A stretch of DNA of 64,000 nt from Sphingobium sp. V4 (GCF_029590555.1 NZ_CP081001.1:3145748-3209747); one strand, 5' to 3'; shown: positions 37,469-46,922, counted from the first letter of the stretch. Notes: generated by a model from the sequence alone, not told the origin. A program made the numbers and translations.

Positions 37469-38086
37469 TTACATATGCGCGAAAATGTCGATCTCCGGCC
37501 AGCCGGCCAGGTCGAGTTCGGCCCGGTGTGGCAGGAAATCGAAGCAGGCCTGCGCCAGTTCCATCCGCCCTTCACGCGTCAGTCGCTTGTCCAGTTCAGC
37601 CTTGAGCTGGTGCAGGTAGCGCACGTCGGACGCGGCATAATCCTTCTGCGCATCGGACAGGACCGGGCTGCCCCAGTCGCTCGACTGCTGCTGCTTGCTG
37701 ATATCCTGGCCCAACAGTTCGCGCACCAGTTCCTTCAGTCCGTGCCGATCCGTATAGGTGCGCACCAGGCGCGATGCGATCTTGGTGCAGTAGACTGGAG
37801 CGGCCACGACGCCCAGATAATGGCGGATAGCGGCAATGTCGAAGCGGCCGAAATGATACAGTTTCAGTCGTTCGGGATCGGCCAGCACGGCGCGCAGGTT
37901 CGGCGCGGCATAATCGCTGCCGGGCGCGAAGCGCACCAGATGCTCGTCTCCCTTGCCGTCGCTGATCTGGACCACGCACAGGCGGTCGCGCGGGGTGATG
38001 AGGCCCATGGTTTCGGTGTCGACGGCGATCGGGCCGGGGGCGAGCACGCCGGCGGGCAGATCTTCTTCATGGAAATGCACGGTCAT
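37469..38086 (-). CDS. Short DEDD-type 3'-5' exonuclease (RNase D-like, no HRDC)
   Basis: The 205-residue protein contains only the exonuclease domain. The acidic residues are visible in IAVDTETMGL (Asp23, Glu25), the middle FGRFDIAAIRHYLG and the final YAASDVRYLHQLK. HRDC domains are absent, unlike the 388-residue rnd at 28947-30113. Genes of this type precede lptC in many alphaproteobacteria and are annotated as ribonuclease D or 3'-5' exonuclease. Its RNA or DNA target is unknown. Confidence 0.9.
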   Translation of the reverse strand: MTVHFHEEDLPAGVLAPGPIAVDTETMGLITPRDRLCVVQISDGKGDEHLVRFAPGSDYAAPNLRAVLADPERLKLYHFGRFDIAAIRHYLGVVAAPVYCTKIASRLVRTYTDRHGLKELVRELLGQDISKQQQSSDWGSPVLSDAQKDYAASDVRYLHQLKAELDKRLTREGRMELAQACFDFLPHRAELDLAGWPEIDIFAHM

Positions 38087-38192
38087 GCGCTCCCCTCTAT
38101 GGCGAAACCCGTCGCACCGCAATCAAGGCTTTGCGCGTGGCACAACATGCGGCCGAATGCTGGATTTTCGCGCCGAGATGCGTGTAAATCGG

Positions 38193-38210
38193 CCGATTGG
38201 CGCCAATCGG
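38193..38210. promoter_or_regulatory. Perfect 18-bp palindrome, candidate operator
   Basis: The sequence CCGATTGGCGCCAATCGG is fully symmetrical. It lies in the 280-base divergent gap between the RNase D-like gene (start 38086) and the cold-shock gene (start 38367). A homodimeric regulator site is the simplest reading. The rest of the gap, including a long stretch before the cold-shock ATG, shows no other feature I can name. Confidence 0.4.
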
Positions 38211-38366
38211 AACGGAACGGGACCGCTCCGGTGAAAATCATTCGCGCTGCCCTGAAAAGTTGATATAGTGATTCTCAAACCCGCCTTTGCGGTGGATTCT
38301 GCATGTCATTCGCCCGACATGTTTGTCCGATTGGTCTTGGGGCGAAGCGAAAGTGACTAACAGGGC

Positions 38367-39215
38367 ATGAGTTTTGATAGAGGTCGCCGCGGCGGGCGCG
38401 GCAAGGACAAGCGCGACGGTTTCGGCGACGACAATTTCTACGATCAGGGCAGCCGCGGTGGTTTCGGTGGCGGCTTCGGCGGTGATCGCGGCGGCTTCGG
38501 CGGCGGCGGCGGCGGCGGCTTCGGCGGCGGTGATCGTGGCGGTTTCGGCGGCGGTGACCGCGGTGGCTTCGGCGGCGGCGGCGGTGGCCGCGGTGGCTTC
38601 GGCGGCGGTGGTGGCGGCTTCGGCGGCGGCGGTGGCGGCGGTGGCCGCGGGATGCCCGCCCAGGTCGTTGGCGAAGGCAAGGGCGTCGTCAAATTCTTCA
38701 ATGGCCAGAAGGGTTTTGGCTTCATCGTTCGTGACGATGGCGGTGAGGATGTTTTCGTTCACATCAGCGCGGTCGAACAGGCTGGCCTGACGGGTCTGGC
38801 CGAAGGGCAGCCGCTCGGTTTCACCCTGGTCGATCGTGGCGGCAAGGTGTCGGCTACCGATCTGGTGATCGAAGGTGAACCGCTCCCGGTCACCGATCGT
38901 GCGCCGCGCGAACCTCGCGAACCGCGTGCGGGTGGCTTCGGCGGTGATCGTGGTGGCTTCGGCGGCGCCGATCGTGGCCCGCAGCGCCAGCTGACCGGCG
39001 AACGCGCCAGCGGCACGGTCAAGTTCTTCAACGCGATGAAGGGCTTTGGCTTCATCCAGCGCGATGATGGCCAGCCTGATGCCTTCGTGCATATCAGTGC
39101 GGTCGAGCGTGCGGGCATGGGCGCCCTCAACGAGGGCGATCGCCTCGACTTCGAACTGGAAGTCGATCGTCGCGGCAAATATGCTGCGGTGAACCTGCAG
39201 TCGAAGGCCGACTGA
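38367..39215 (+). CDS. Double cold-shock-domain protein with long Gly-rich RGG/FGG tail
   Basis: The 282-residue protein is a nucleic-acid-binding factor with two cold-shock domains. CSD1 is about 104-170 (KGFGFI 115-120, VFVHIS 129-134) and CSD2 about 214-282 (KGFGFI 225-230, AFVHIS 239-244). Residues about 29-95 consist almost entirely of RGGFGGG and DRGGFGGG repeats, and a shorter copy lies in the linker (188-201). Such low-complexity RGG/FG regions favour RNA binding and condensate formation. Double-CSD proteins are usual in alphaproteobacteria; a tail this long is not. It probably acts as an RNA chaperone. Confidence 0.92.
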   Translation: MSFDRGRRGGRGKDKRDGFGDDNFYDQGSRGGFGGGFGGDRGGFGGGGGGGFGGGDRGGFGGGDRGGFGGGGGGRGGFGGGGGGFGGGGGGGGRGMPAQVVGEGKGVVKFFNGQKGFGFIVRDDGGEDVFVHISAVEQAGLTGLAEGQPLGFTLVDRGGKVSATDLVIEGEPLPVTDRAPREPREPRAGGFGGDRGGFGGADRGPQRQLTGERASGTVKFFNAMKGFGFIQRDDGQPDAFVHISAVERAGMGALNEGDRLDFELEVDRRGKYAAVNLQSKAD

Positions 39216-39259
39216 AGCGCGCTACAAGCACCATCCCTGTTACAGGGGAGAGGATAGGG

Positions 39260-39290
39260 AAGGGGTCGTCCAGTCGGGCGGCCCCTTTTC
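39260..39290 (+). terminator. Intrinsic terminator of the double cold-shock gene
   Basis: The arms 39260-39271 and 39276-39287 pair over 12 bp with two G-T pairs and a four-base loop. TTTT at 39286-39289 follows. The 178 bases from here to the end of the next gene (39469) hold no gene I can support. Confidence 0.85.
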
Positions 39291-39468
39291 CTTTGACCCG
39301 GCCGGTGGCCGTAGCGCCCCGCATTTCGTGATGCGGCACCTGATTTTGAACCGGAAGCTGCGCGTCCGCCTGACGGCAATCAAGGCCGATCCACTGCTGT
39401 CCGCAGCAGAGCGCGCATGAAAATCCCTGTCCGGGGGCCGGCCTGCTACTGGAACGCTGCCCCGCTGC

Positions 39469-40869
39469 TCAACCCTGATCCTGATAGGCCATCTGCAATA
39501 TGCCCCAGTGGCGACCACGGACATGGATGGACGCGATCACCTGCTTGAGCAGCACGATCTCGCCTTCCGCGGTTGGGCGGCGATAGGCTTTGATGCAGAA
39601 GGGCTGGGTGATCTTGCACTGTTCGCGCGTGTCGGCGAAGTCGAAGATCAGCCCCTGGCGCGAATGTTCGGAATTCCATACATCGTCGCCCGTCCTCTGC
39701 GTATGGGATCGCTCGGGCATGGCGACTGCGCCATAGGCGTTGCGGTCGGTAAAGGTCATGCCGAACAGGCCGGAATAGGTCCGGGCCAGTTCCTGCCGCG
39801 CGCGGGCGGTGGGCAACATGACCGGCTGGACGGGGTGATTATACTGGACGGGATGTGTGCCGGGGATCGGCGAATAATCTTCGCTGAAAACCTCCGCCTC
39901 GCTGATACGGCCTTCCATAATCGCACGTTCGATCGCGCCCGCGACCGCTTCGGCCGATTCGAGGCAGAAGCGGATATAGGGCGAATCGGGAATGTCGACG
40001 CCGCTCTCAGCCAGATATTGCAGCAGCAAATTGGTGTCTTCGCTGGCGCTGGTGATGCGGCCTGACAGTCGGTGCAGACCGCCTGCATTGTCGTTCGACG
40101 TGCTCGCCAGCGCGGCCAGGCCGGTGCGGATCTCGCCTGCCGATCCCACCATGGACCCGATGCGCTGGGCCACGGTCTCGCTGTTGCCCGACAGGTCGAG
40201 CATCAGCGCCGCCAGCCGCTCGACCAGCGCCTCTATGTTGCGCGTGTCCGACTGGGCGGTGCGCGCTGTCTGGGCGCCACGGGTGATGCTGTCCAGCATT
40301 CCGCCAGCCTCGCCCGTCAGTGCGGCGATCGACTGCTCGATCGTCTGGGTCGCGGCGGCGGTTTCCTGCGCCAGTTTCTTCACTTCGGCCGCGACCACGG
40401 CAAAGCCGCGTCCGGCGTCCCCGGCGCGCGCCGCTTCGATCGTGGCATTGAGCGCCAGCAGGTTGGTCTGGCTGGCGATGCCGCTGATCACGCTGGTCAC
40501 ATGGGCGACCGTCTTCAAGGCCTCGCCAAAGCCGTCCAGCCGCGCATGGATGCGACTCACCTGCTCGATCAGGTCCACGAAATTGCTGTTCGCCGCCGAC
40601 AATTGTCGGCCTGAATCGTCGATGATGGAACGGGCGGCGACCGCTTTCTCACGGGCATCCTGCCCGGCCAGCGACACGCGCTCGCCATCCTGCGACAATT
40701 GTGCGGCCGCGCCGCTGATCGCCTCGATCGTGCGTGCCTGCTGCGTCACCCGATCGGCGAGTTCGCTGATGTCGGCCTGAAGGTCGAGCGTGCGTATCCC
40801 CAGGTCGCCGGACAATTTGGCGACCTTCATAACCGCGCGCGCGACATTGTCGGATTGCATGTCCCTCAT
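39469..40869 (-). CDS. Soluble methyl-accepting chemotaxis protein with C-terminal sensor domain
   Basis: The 466-residue protein has no transmembrane helix. The MCP signalling domain comes first (about 20-290; tip [20 protein letters not shown], then [15 protein letters not shown]). A C-terminal domain of about 150 residues follows, containing [37 protein letters not shown] and a final [18 protein letters not shown]. The GRHWG-x-L-x-x-AY ending resembles Cache/PAS-like sensor ends of chemoreceptors. The order is inverted relative to transmembrane receptors. ATG 40860 is an alternative start. It could couple to chemotaxis or another Che-like pathway. Confidence 0.88.
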   Translation of the reverse strand: MRDMQSDNVARAVMKVAKLSGDLGIRTLDLQADISELADRVTQQARTIEAISGAAAQLSQDGERVSLAGQDAREKAVAARSIIDDSGRQLSAANSNFVDLIEQVSRIHARLDGFGEALKTVAHVTSVISGIASQTNLLALNATIEAARAGDAGRGFAVVAAEVKKLAQETAAATQTIEQSIAALTGEAGGMLDSITRGAQTARTAQSDTRNIEALVERLAALMLDLSGNSETVAQRIGSMVGSAGEIRTGLAALASTSNDNAGGLHRLSGRITSASEDTNLLLQYLAESGVDIPDSPYIRFCLESAEAVAGAIERAIMEGRISEAEVFSEDYSPIPGTHPVQYNHPVQPVMLPTARARQELARTYSGLFGMTFTDRNAYGAVAMPERSHTQRTGDDVWNSEHSRQGLIFDFADTREQCKITQPFCIKAYRRPTAEGEIVLLKQVIASIHVRGRHWGILQMAYQDQG

Positions 40870-40928
40870 TGCGCCAAGGGCTATCGGCCCATGGTAAATT
40901 AAGCGTTAGCGGCCTGGTTCGGCTCGTC

Positions 40929-41846
40929 TCAAAGCGCCCCGGCGAGCGCCAGCATCACGCCCGCCACCACCAGCATCAGTCCCAAGCCCTCGCTGCGCTG
41001 CATCTTTTCCTTTAGATAGAAGTGGCCGAAGGCCACCGTGAAGGCGACCTCGATCTGACCCACGATGCGCACCAGCGCCACCGGCGCCGTCGCAAATCCG
41101 GTGAACCAACAGGCCGAACCCAGTGCGGACAGCAGCCCGACCTGCCCCGACATGCGCCAACTGGCCAACACCCGGCGTATCTCGCCCCGTTCCCGCGCCA
41201 GCAGCCAGCCGCCCTGGATTGCCGTCTGGAGGAGCACCGTGACCACCAGCACGATCAAGGCCGCAAGGATGCGGTCGTCCCCGCCTACCTGCTGCGTCGC
41301 GCGGCGAATGCCGATCGCGGTCAGCGCGAAGAAGAAGCCCGACGCCATGCCGGTGAGGGCGGCCGGCTGGGCCAGCGCGCGCAGGAAGTCGACCGGTCCC
41401 ATCCGTCGGCCACCGGTGGACAGCAGCATCACGCCCGCCACTCCGCACCCGATGCCCGCCCAGGTCAGTGCCGCCAGTCGTTCCCCCATCAGCAGGAAGG
41501 ACAGGACAGCGCCCTGCACCGCCTCCGTCTTGGAATAGGCGGTGCCCACGACGAAATTGCGATGGCCGAACGCCAGGATGAGCAAGTTGGTGGCGATGAT
41601 CTGAGCCAAGCCGCCGGCCAGACAGAAGAGCAGGAAATGGGGCTGGAACAGTGGCCATGGTGCGGGAAATGCGAGCCGGTAGAGGGCGAGCAGCAGCAGC
41701 GCGAAAGGGATGCCGTACAGATAGCGGACCAGGCCCGCGCCGTTGAGCGACAGGTTGTGGCTGACGCGGCGCTGGACGGCGGTGCGCCAGGCCTGGGTCG
41801 CGCCCGCCATCAGGGTCGCCGGCAGCCAGAGAGGGGAGGTGATCAT
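40929..41846 (-). CDS. DMT-superfamily (EamA-like) transporter
   Basis: The 305-residue protein has ten hydrophobic segments in two five-helix halves. Conserved short motifs of EamA exporters are visible, such as TAYSKTEAVQGAVLSFLLMG with E at the helix 4 end, and EVAFTVAFGHFYLKEKMQRS in the second half. The family exports metabolites; the substrate is unknown. The ATG at 41846 is preferred over a start nine codons earlier. It follows the DUF3667 gene on the same strand by 30 bases. Confidence 0.85.
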   Translation of the reverse strand: MITSPLWLPATLMAGATQAWRTAVQRRVSHNLSLNGAGLVRYLYGIPFALLLLALYRLAFPAPWPLFQPHFLLFCLAGGLAQIIATNLLILAFGHRNFVVGTAYSKTEAVQGAVLSFLLMGERLAALTWAGIGCGVAGVMLLSTGGRRMGPVDFLRALAQPAALTGMASGFFFALTAIGIRRATQQVGGDDRILAALIVLVVTVLLQTAIQGGWLLARERGEIRRVLASWRMSGQVGLLSALGSACWFTGFATAPVALVRIVGQIEVAFTVAFGHFYLKEKMQRSEGLGLMLVVAGVMLALAGAL

Positions 41847-41876
41847 GCCTGCCCTATAGCGGGCCGACGCCAACCG

Positions 41877-42935
41877 TCACCCCATCACGACCAGGAAGGT
41901 GAAGAAGAGCGAGAGCGACACGCAGGCGAAGCCATAGAGTAGGGGCAACCGGCAGAGAGCGCCTGCGCGAGAGAGCGCATAGGCGTCCTTGAACTGGCGA
42001 TACATGTGCCAGGCAGCGAAAAGCAGCAGCACCAGCGTGACGAGGCCGCTGGTCACATGGACCGCCGTCAGCAGCATCGACAGGCAGAAGAGCAGCGACA
42101 TGAAGGCGATCGAATAGGTCACATAGATCGCATGGTCGTAGACCTTGTAGCGGCGGCTGAAAGGGAAGAGCAACCACAGGAAGGGCAACGAGATCAGGAT
42201 CAATGCCCAGGAAAATTTATACGCGTTGGCCTTGAGCTTGTAATAGGCAAATTCTGGATTTTCCGCGGCGGCGCTCAACGTCTTGCCGACCGTCCTGGCG
42301 ACGCCGCCGCTCATGCCCTCGCCCATCAGCGAATCGGTGATGTCACTGGCCAGGGTCAACCCCTTCCGCTCCGCCCGCGCTTCGGTCAGCCTTTCGGTCA
42401 ATATCTCCCGGCGCGATGCGGACAGGCCCGGCTTGCTCAGGTCCGCCTCGATCTTCCGGATACGGGCATCGGCCTTTTCCTGCTCCTTGCGCAGTTCGGC
42501 CTGCGCCTCGGCGTTCATCTGCACGGCCTGCGGCGCCTTGCCTCCTTCGCCTTGAGCGGTCAGCGAGAAGATGGCGTACATCAGGAAGGCGGTGAACAGG
42601 AACAGGGCGAAGGGCGACACGAACTTGGCCCGTTCCCCTTCAATATAGCGCCGTGTCAGCTTGCCCGGCCGCAGCGCCAGTTCGGGCAGCGTGGTCCAGA
42701 TCTTGCCCTCGAAATGGAGCACGCCATGCGCCAGATCATGGCCGATGGCGGCGAAGCTGCGGTGGACATGCGCGGCTTGACCGCATTGGGCGCAATAATT
42801 GCCGGCCAGCGTCGCGCCGCAATTGAGGCAGGGGCCGTGCCCCGGCACGTGCGATTCGCCATGGCCCGGTTCGACCGCCCGCGCCAGCATCGCTCCGGTG
42901 ACCGCGTCACCCGCCGCTTCGATTCCCCCAGTCAT
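41877..42935 (-). CDS. DUF3667-family membrane protein with N-terminal zinc ribbon
   Basis: The 352-residue product has a zinc-ribbon-like knuckle CLNCGATLAGNYCAQCGQ (Cys36, 39, 48, 51). The DUF3667 signature GKIWTTLPELALRPGKLTRR follows, then YIEGERAKFVSPFALFLFT. A first membrane helix, a 60-residue charged coiled-coil-like insertion (about 140-200) and about four C-terminal helices complete it. Function is unknown; the order of cytosolic ribbon plus membrane part suggests a sensor or assembly factor. It lies between the DMT and prolyl oligopeptidase genes. Confidence 0.85.
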   Translation of the reverse strand: MTGGIEAAGDAVTGAMLARAVEPGHGESHVPGHGPCLNCGATLAGNYCAQCGQAAHVHRSFAAIGHDLAHGVLHFEGKIWTTLPELALRPGKLTRRYIEGERAKFVSPFALFLFTAFLMYAIFSLTAQGEGGKAPQAVQMNAEAQAELRKEQEKADARIRKIEADLSKPGLSASRREILTERLTEARAERKGLTLASDITDSLMGEGMSGGVARTVGKTLSAAAENPEFAYYKLKANAYKFSWALILISLPFLWLLFPFSRRYKVYDHAIYVTYSIAFMSLLFCLSMLLTAVHVTSGLVTLVLLLFAAWHMYRQFKDAYALSRAGALCRLPLLYGFACVSLSLFFTFLVVMG

Positions 42936-42989
42936 GCGTCGGAGACTATCAGCGGTGTATGACGGACACCAGACGGGTTGAGACGCGCG

Positions 42990-45155
42990 CTATTCCGGCT
43001 TCGTCCGGATCGTCAACCCGGTGAACCGGGCGAGGAAGGCGTAGCTGTCGGCATATTCGTCGATCAGCTTGTCGACCGGCTTGCCCGCGCCATGGCCGGC
43101 GCGGCTTTCGACCCGCAGCAATCGTGGCCGGGATCCGATATCCGCCGCCTGGAGCGCGGCGGCATATTTGAAGCTGTGGGCGGGTACTACCCGGTCATCG
43201 GTGTCTGCCGTGGTCACAAGGATGGCGGGATAGTCCTTGCCCGACAGGATGTTGTGATAGGGCGAATAGCCGTAGAGCAGCGGGAAATCCGTGGCGCTGT
43301 CCGGCGATCCATAGTCGTCGACCCAGTAGCGTCCGGCGGTGAACCGGTCGAAGCGCAGCATGTCCATGACGCCCACGGCCGGCAGCGCCGCGGCGAACAG
43401 GTCGGGGCGCTGGTTGACCACCGCGCCGACCAGCAACCCGCCATTGGACCGCCCCTCGATCGCCAGCCCGTCCTGCGGCGTGTAGCCGTTGGCCTTCAGC
43501 CACTCGCCCGCGGCGATGAAGTCGTCGAACACATTCTGTTTGTTCGCGCCGCGCCCGGCCTCGTGCCAGGCTTTGCCGAACTCGCCCCCGCCGCGCAGAT
43601 TGGCGATGGCATAGGCGCCGCCCTGCTCAAGCCACGCCATCCGAACCGCCGAATAGCCCGGCGTCAGCGAGATGTTGAAGCCGCCATAGCCGTAGAGAAT
43701 GGTCGGCGCGGCGATGGCGCGATCGGCCAGCACCTTCTTGCGCAGGACGGTGATGGGGATCATCGTTCCATCCTTCGACGGGTAGAGCCGCTGTTCGATC
43801 CCGAAATCGTCGGGATTGAAGGGCAGGTCGGGCTGGGCGAAGAGCTGATATTGCTGAGTTGCCGTGTCGAAGCGATAGATGCTGGCCGGGGTGACGAAGC
43901 CGGAAAAGCTGAAGAAGGTTTCGGGATCGCCCGCGCGCCCGCCAAAGCCGGCCGCGGTGCCGAAGCCCGGCAGGGGCACGTCGCCGACCTTGCGCCCGTC
44001 CAGTTCGACCAGCTCGGCGACGGTCTGCGCGTCGCTCATATAGGCAAGGATCAGCCGGTTGCCGATCAGCGATCCGCCGGCCAGCGTTTCGGCCCGCTCG
44101 GCGACCAGTTCCTTCGGCCCCTTGCGCGGTCGCGCTGCATCCAGCGTCACCACCCGCATATGGGCCGCCCGGCTGTCGGTGATGAAATAGAGGGTCGTAT
44201 CGCGGCTGCCGATCAGTCGCCAGTCATTGGCCGGTCCCTTGACCAGCCGACGTGGCTTGACCGGGCCGCCGGTCAGTTCGGCGACATGGATTTCGCGGCG
44301 GGGATCGATGCCCTGGAAGGAACTGATGACCAGCCAGCGGCCGTCGCCCGTCACCTGGGCCTGATGACTGAGCGCCGGGCGATCCGGGGTTGCGTAGACG
44401 AGCTGGTCCTGGGATTGGGACGTGCCGACGCGGTGGTAGAAAATCTGCTGATCTTCGGTGGCGGAGCGGAAGGCCTCGCCGTCCTGCGGCGCGGCGAAGC
44501 GGGAATAGAAAAAGCCTTCTCCCCGGCCGTCCCAGGCGATCTGCGAGAATTTGACCCATTCCACCGCATCGGCCAGCGTCCGGCCACTGTCGACGTCCAG
44601 CAACTTGAGCGTGCGCCAGTCGCTTCCGGCATCCTGTATGGCATAGGCAAGATATTTGCCGTCGGGGGAAGGGGCCCATTCGGCAAGCGCGCTGGCACCA
44701 TCCTTCGCCCAGTCATTGGGATCGAGCAGCATCCTTTGTGCGCCGTCGATGCCTTCGCGGACATAAAGCGGCGTCTGGTTCTGGAGACCCTTGTTATAGC
44801 CGTAGAAATAGCGCCCGCCCGCCTTGCGGGGCACGGTGTAGCGGCCGTGGGAGAAAAGCGCCTGCATCCGGCCCTTGAGCGCCTCGCGGCCCGGCAGGCT
44901 GTCGATATAGCGGCGGGTCAGCCCGTTTTCCTGCGCCACCCAGTCCCGCACCGCAGGGTCGGCGCGCAGGTCATTTTCGAGCCAGCGATAGGGATCGGCG
45001 ACCTTTACGCCGAAATGATCCTCCACCAGGTCCAGCCGCCGGGCGGCGGGATAGCGCAGCGTCCTGTCGCCGGCCTCGATCGTCGCGCCATCGGGCCGGG
45101 CGAGCGACGGGGCCGCCGCCAGCAGCAGCGGCAACAGGATCAGGGCGGCGCGCAT
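42990..45155 (-). CDS. Prolyl oligopeptidase (S9A), exported
   Basis: The enzyme cleaves short peptides after proline. The 721-residue protein has a signal peptide (MRAALILLPLLLAAAPSLA) and a beta-propeller of about 400 residues. The C-terminal hydrolase domain carries the triad Ser570 (EGRSNGG), Asp near 653 (TADTDDRVVP) and His688 (RAGHGAG). The region DPYRWLEND at the start is typical of S9A. The signal peptide implies periplasmic action on peptides. The gene ends 54 bases before the DUF3667 start and is separated from rplQ by a terminator. Confidence 0.95.
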   Translation of the reverse strand: MRAALILLPLLLAAAPSLARPDGATIEAGDRTLRYPAARRLDLVEDHFGVKVADPYRWLENDLRADPAVRDWVAQENGLTRRYIDSLPGREALKGRMQALFSHGRYTVPRKAGGRYFYGYNKGLQNQTPLYVREGIDGAQRMLLDPNDWAKDGASALAEWAPSPDGKYLAYAIQDAGSDWRTLKLLDVDSGRTLADAVEWVKFSQIAWDGRGEGFFYSRFAAPQDGEAFRSATEDQQIFYHRVGTSQSQDQLVYATPDRPALSHQAQVTGDGRWLVISSFQGIDPRREIHVAELTGGPVKPRRLVKGPANDWRLIGSRDTTLYFITDSRAAHMRVVTLDAARPRKGPKELVAERAETLAGGSLIGNRLILAYMSDAQTVAELVELDGRKVGDVPLPGFGTAAGFGGRAGDPETFFSFSGFVTPASIYRFDTATQQYQLFAQPDLPFNPDDFGIEQRLYPSKDGTMIPITVLRKKVLADRAIAAPTILYGYGGFNISLTPGYSAVRMAWLEQGGAYAIANLRGGGEFGKAWHEAGRGANKQNVFDDFIAAGEWLKANGYTPQDGLAIEGRSNGGLLVGAVVNQRPDLFAAALPAVGVMDMLRFDRFTAGRYWVDDYGSPDSATDFPLLYGYSPYHNILSGKDYPAILVTTADTDDRVVPAHSFKYAAALQAADIGSRPRLLRVESRAGHGAGKPVDKLIDEYADSYAFLARFTGLTIRTKPE

Positions 45156-45186
45156 CCTCTCTTTTCGTCACTCTTTTCAAACGGAA

Positions 45187-45216
45187 CAGGCCGCAGCTCT
45201 AGAGAGCTGCGGCCTG
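45187..45216 (-). terminator. Terminator of the alpha operon
   Basis: The arms 45187-45200 and 45203-45216 are exact inverted complements over 14 bases, with TCTAGA at the centre. On the minus strand the stem is followed by TTCCGTTT, so it would end transcription from rplQ just before the prolyl oligopeptidase gene. Confidence 0.75.
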
Positions 45217-45259
45217 CCGGTAAAGCATCCAGTCCCGACCAGCAGGACCGGTTAAAAAA

Positions 45260-45685
45260 TCAAGCCTCTTCCAGCTCGTCCGCATCGGCGCCCTGGACCG
45301 GACCGGAGTCCTGGCCCTTGGCATCGACGTCGCGGTCGACCAGCTCGATGATCGCGATCGGCGACGCGTCGGAAGCGCGGTAGCCGGCCTTGATCACGCG
45401 GGTGTAGCCGCCGTTGCGATCCTTGTAGCGCTCGGCGAGCACTTCGAACAGCTTGGCCAGCTGCACATCGTCCTGCAGGCGGGCCGAAGCCAGGCGACGG
45501 TTGGACAGGCCACCCTTCTTGGCGAGGGTGATCAGCTTTTCGACGTAAGGACGCAGTTCCTTGGCCTTTGCGGTGCCGGTCAGGATCTGCTCATGCTTGA
45601 TGAGCGACGCTGCGAGGTTGCGCAGCAGCGAGTTGCGGTGACCGGCGCTGCGCTGCAGCTTGCGATGACCAATCTTGTGACGCAT
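45260..45685 (-). CDS. rplQ: 50S ribosomal protein L17
   Basis: The 141-residue protein starts MRHKIGHRKLQRSAGHRNSL and includes NLAASLIKHEQILTGTAKAK, diagnostic of L17. The C-terminal 20 residues (DAKGQDSGPVQGADADELEE) form an acidic extension, as in several alphaproteobacteria. It is the last gene of the alpha operon, separated from rpoA by 175 bases with two hairpins. Confidence 0.98.
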   Translation of the reverse strand: MRHKIGHRKLQRSAGHRNSLLRNLAASLIKHEQILTGTAKAKELRPYVEKLITLAKKGGLSNRRLASARLQDDVQLAKLFEVLAERYKDRNGGYTRVIKAGYRASDASPIAIIELVDRDVDAKGQDSGPVQGADADELEEA

Positions 45686-45733
45686 GATAATTCCCTTCGT
45701 TCGTTAAGGGGCCGTGCGAGGTACCCCAGACCT

Positions 45734-45755
45734 GGCGGTGTTATGGGCCACCGCC
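45734..45755 (-). promoter_or_regulatory. Hairpin in the rpoA-rplQ gap (proximal to rplQ)
   Basis: The arms 45734-45740 and 45749-45755 pair over 7 bp (GGCGGTG with CACCGCC) around an eight-base loop. It lies about 50 bases upstream of the rplQ start on the transcript and has no T run. It could be an attenuation or processing structure. Confidence 0.4.
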
Positions 45756-45826
45756 CTATGCCCCTGCCCTAAATCAGGCGAAGTTCACACCGTCGCAGGG
45801 CACCGGAATGCCGGAACGGTGATCGC

Positions 45827-45854
45827 CCTTCCCCGAGCGAACCCGGGGAAGGGA
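45827..45854 (-). promoter_or_regulatory. Hairpin directly after the rpoA stop
   Basis: The arms 45827-45836 and 45845-45854 pair perfectly over 10 bp around an eight-base loop. It lies six bases after the rpoA stop on the minus strand and lacks a T run. It may be a stabilising or partially terminating structure between rpoA and rplQ. Confidence 0.5.
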
Positions 45855-45860
45855 AAGGGA

Positions 45861-46922
45861 TCAGCCCAGCAGCTCCTGTTCGAGCTTCTTGGCCATTTCC
45901 TCGATATTTTCCGGCGGCCAGCCGGGGATGTCCATGCCCAGGCGCAGACCCATGGACGACAGCACTTCCTTGATTTCGTTCAGCGACTTGCGGCCGAAAT
46001 TGGGGGTGCGCAGCATCTCGGCCTCGGTCTTCTGGACCAGATCGCCAATATAGATGATGTTGTCGTTCTTGAGGCAGTTGGCCGAGCGGACCGACAGTTC
46101 CAGTTCGTCCACCTTCTTGAGCAGATAGCGGTTGATCTGGTTGGCGTCGCTTTCGCCTTCCGAAGCCGTGGTGGCGGCATGGCCGGCAGCCGGGGCGGCG
46201 GCAGGCAGGGCGTCCTCGAAATGGACGAACAGCTGGAGCTGGTCCTGCAGGATGCGGGCAGCATAGGCCACCGCGTCTTCCGGCGTGACGGTGCCGTCGG
46301 TGTCGACGGTCAGCGACAGCTTGTCATAGTCCAGTTCCTGGCCGACGCGGGTATTGTCGACCTTGTAGGCGACCTGACGCACCGGCGAATAAAGCGCGTC
46401 GATCGGAATGAGGCCGATTGGCGCATCGGCCGGACGGTTGGCGACGGCGGGGACATAGCCCTTGCCGACATCGGCGGTCAGTTCCATGTTCAGGGTCGCG
46501 CCTTGGTCCAGGTGACAGATCACCAGATCGGGGTTCATCACTTCGATGTCGCCGACGACGCTGATGTCGCCCGCCTTCACCACGGCCGGGCCGGTGGCGG
46601 AGAGCTGAAGGCGCTTGGGGCCTTCGCCTTCCATGCGGAGCGCGACCTGCTTGATGTTGAGGACGATGTCGGTCACGTCCTCGCGCACGCCGGCCAGCGA
46701 CGAGAATTCATGCAGGACGTTCTCGATCTTGATCGAGGTGACCGCCGCGCCCTGAAGCGAGGACAGAAGAACCCGGCGCAGCGCATTGCCGAGCGTCAGG
46801 CCGAAGCCGCGCTCCAGCGGTTCGGCAACGAAGGTCGCCTTGCGCTTGCCGTCACCCGACGCCTTGATTTCGAGGCTGTTGGGCTTCTTCAATTCCTGCC
46901 AGTTCTTCATGTTGACAGTCAT
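45861..46922 (-). CDS. rpoA: DNA-directed RNA polymerase subunit alpha
   Basis: The 353-residue protein has the N-terminal assembly domain with [20 protein letters not shown]. An Ala-rich linker (about 233-250) follows, then the C-terminal DNA/activator-binding domain with [20 protein letters not shown] and [19 protein letters not shown]. The ATG chosen gives [20 protein letters not shown]; an upstream in-frame extension is untranslated leader. It is the third gene of the rpsM-rpsK-rpoA-rplQ operon. Confidence 0.98.
   Translation of the reverse strand: MTVNMKNWQELKKPNSLEIKASGDGKRKATFVAEPLERGFGLTLGNALRRVLLSSLQGAAVTSIKIENVLHEFSSLAGVREDVTDIVLNIKQVALRMEGEGPKRLQLSATGPAVVKAGDISVVGDIEVMNPDLVICHLDQGATLNMELTADVGKGYVPAVANRPADAPIGLIPIDALYSPVRQVAYKVDNTRVGQELDYDKLSLTVDTDGTVTPEDAVAYAARILQDQLQLFVHFEDALPAAAPAAGHAATTASEGESDANQINRYLLKKVDELELSVRSANCLKNDNIIYIGDLVQKTEAEMLRTPNFGRKSLNEIKEVLSSMGLRLGMDIPGWPPENIEEMAKKLEQELLG

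Noticed and set aside
38455..38650. Apparent minisatellite or tandem repeat array
   Set aside because: The repeats are codons for Gly/Phe/Arg in frame with the cold-shock gene and are explained as its low-complexity tail; reported as part of that gene.
42978..45383. 800-codon plus-strand open frame opposite prolyl oligopeptidase
   Set aside because: Shadow of the S9 peptidase gene, whose catalytic triad and signal peptide are clear.
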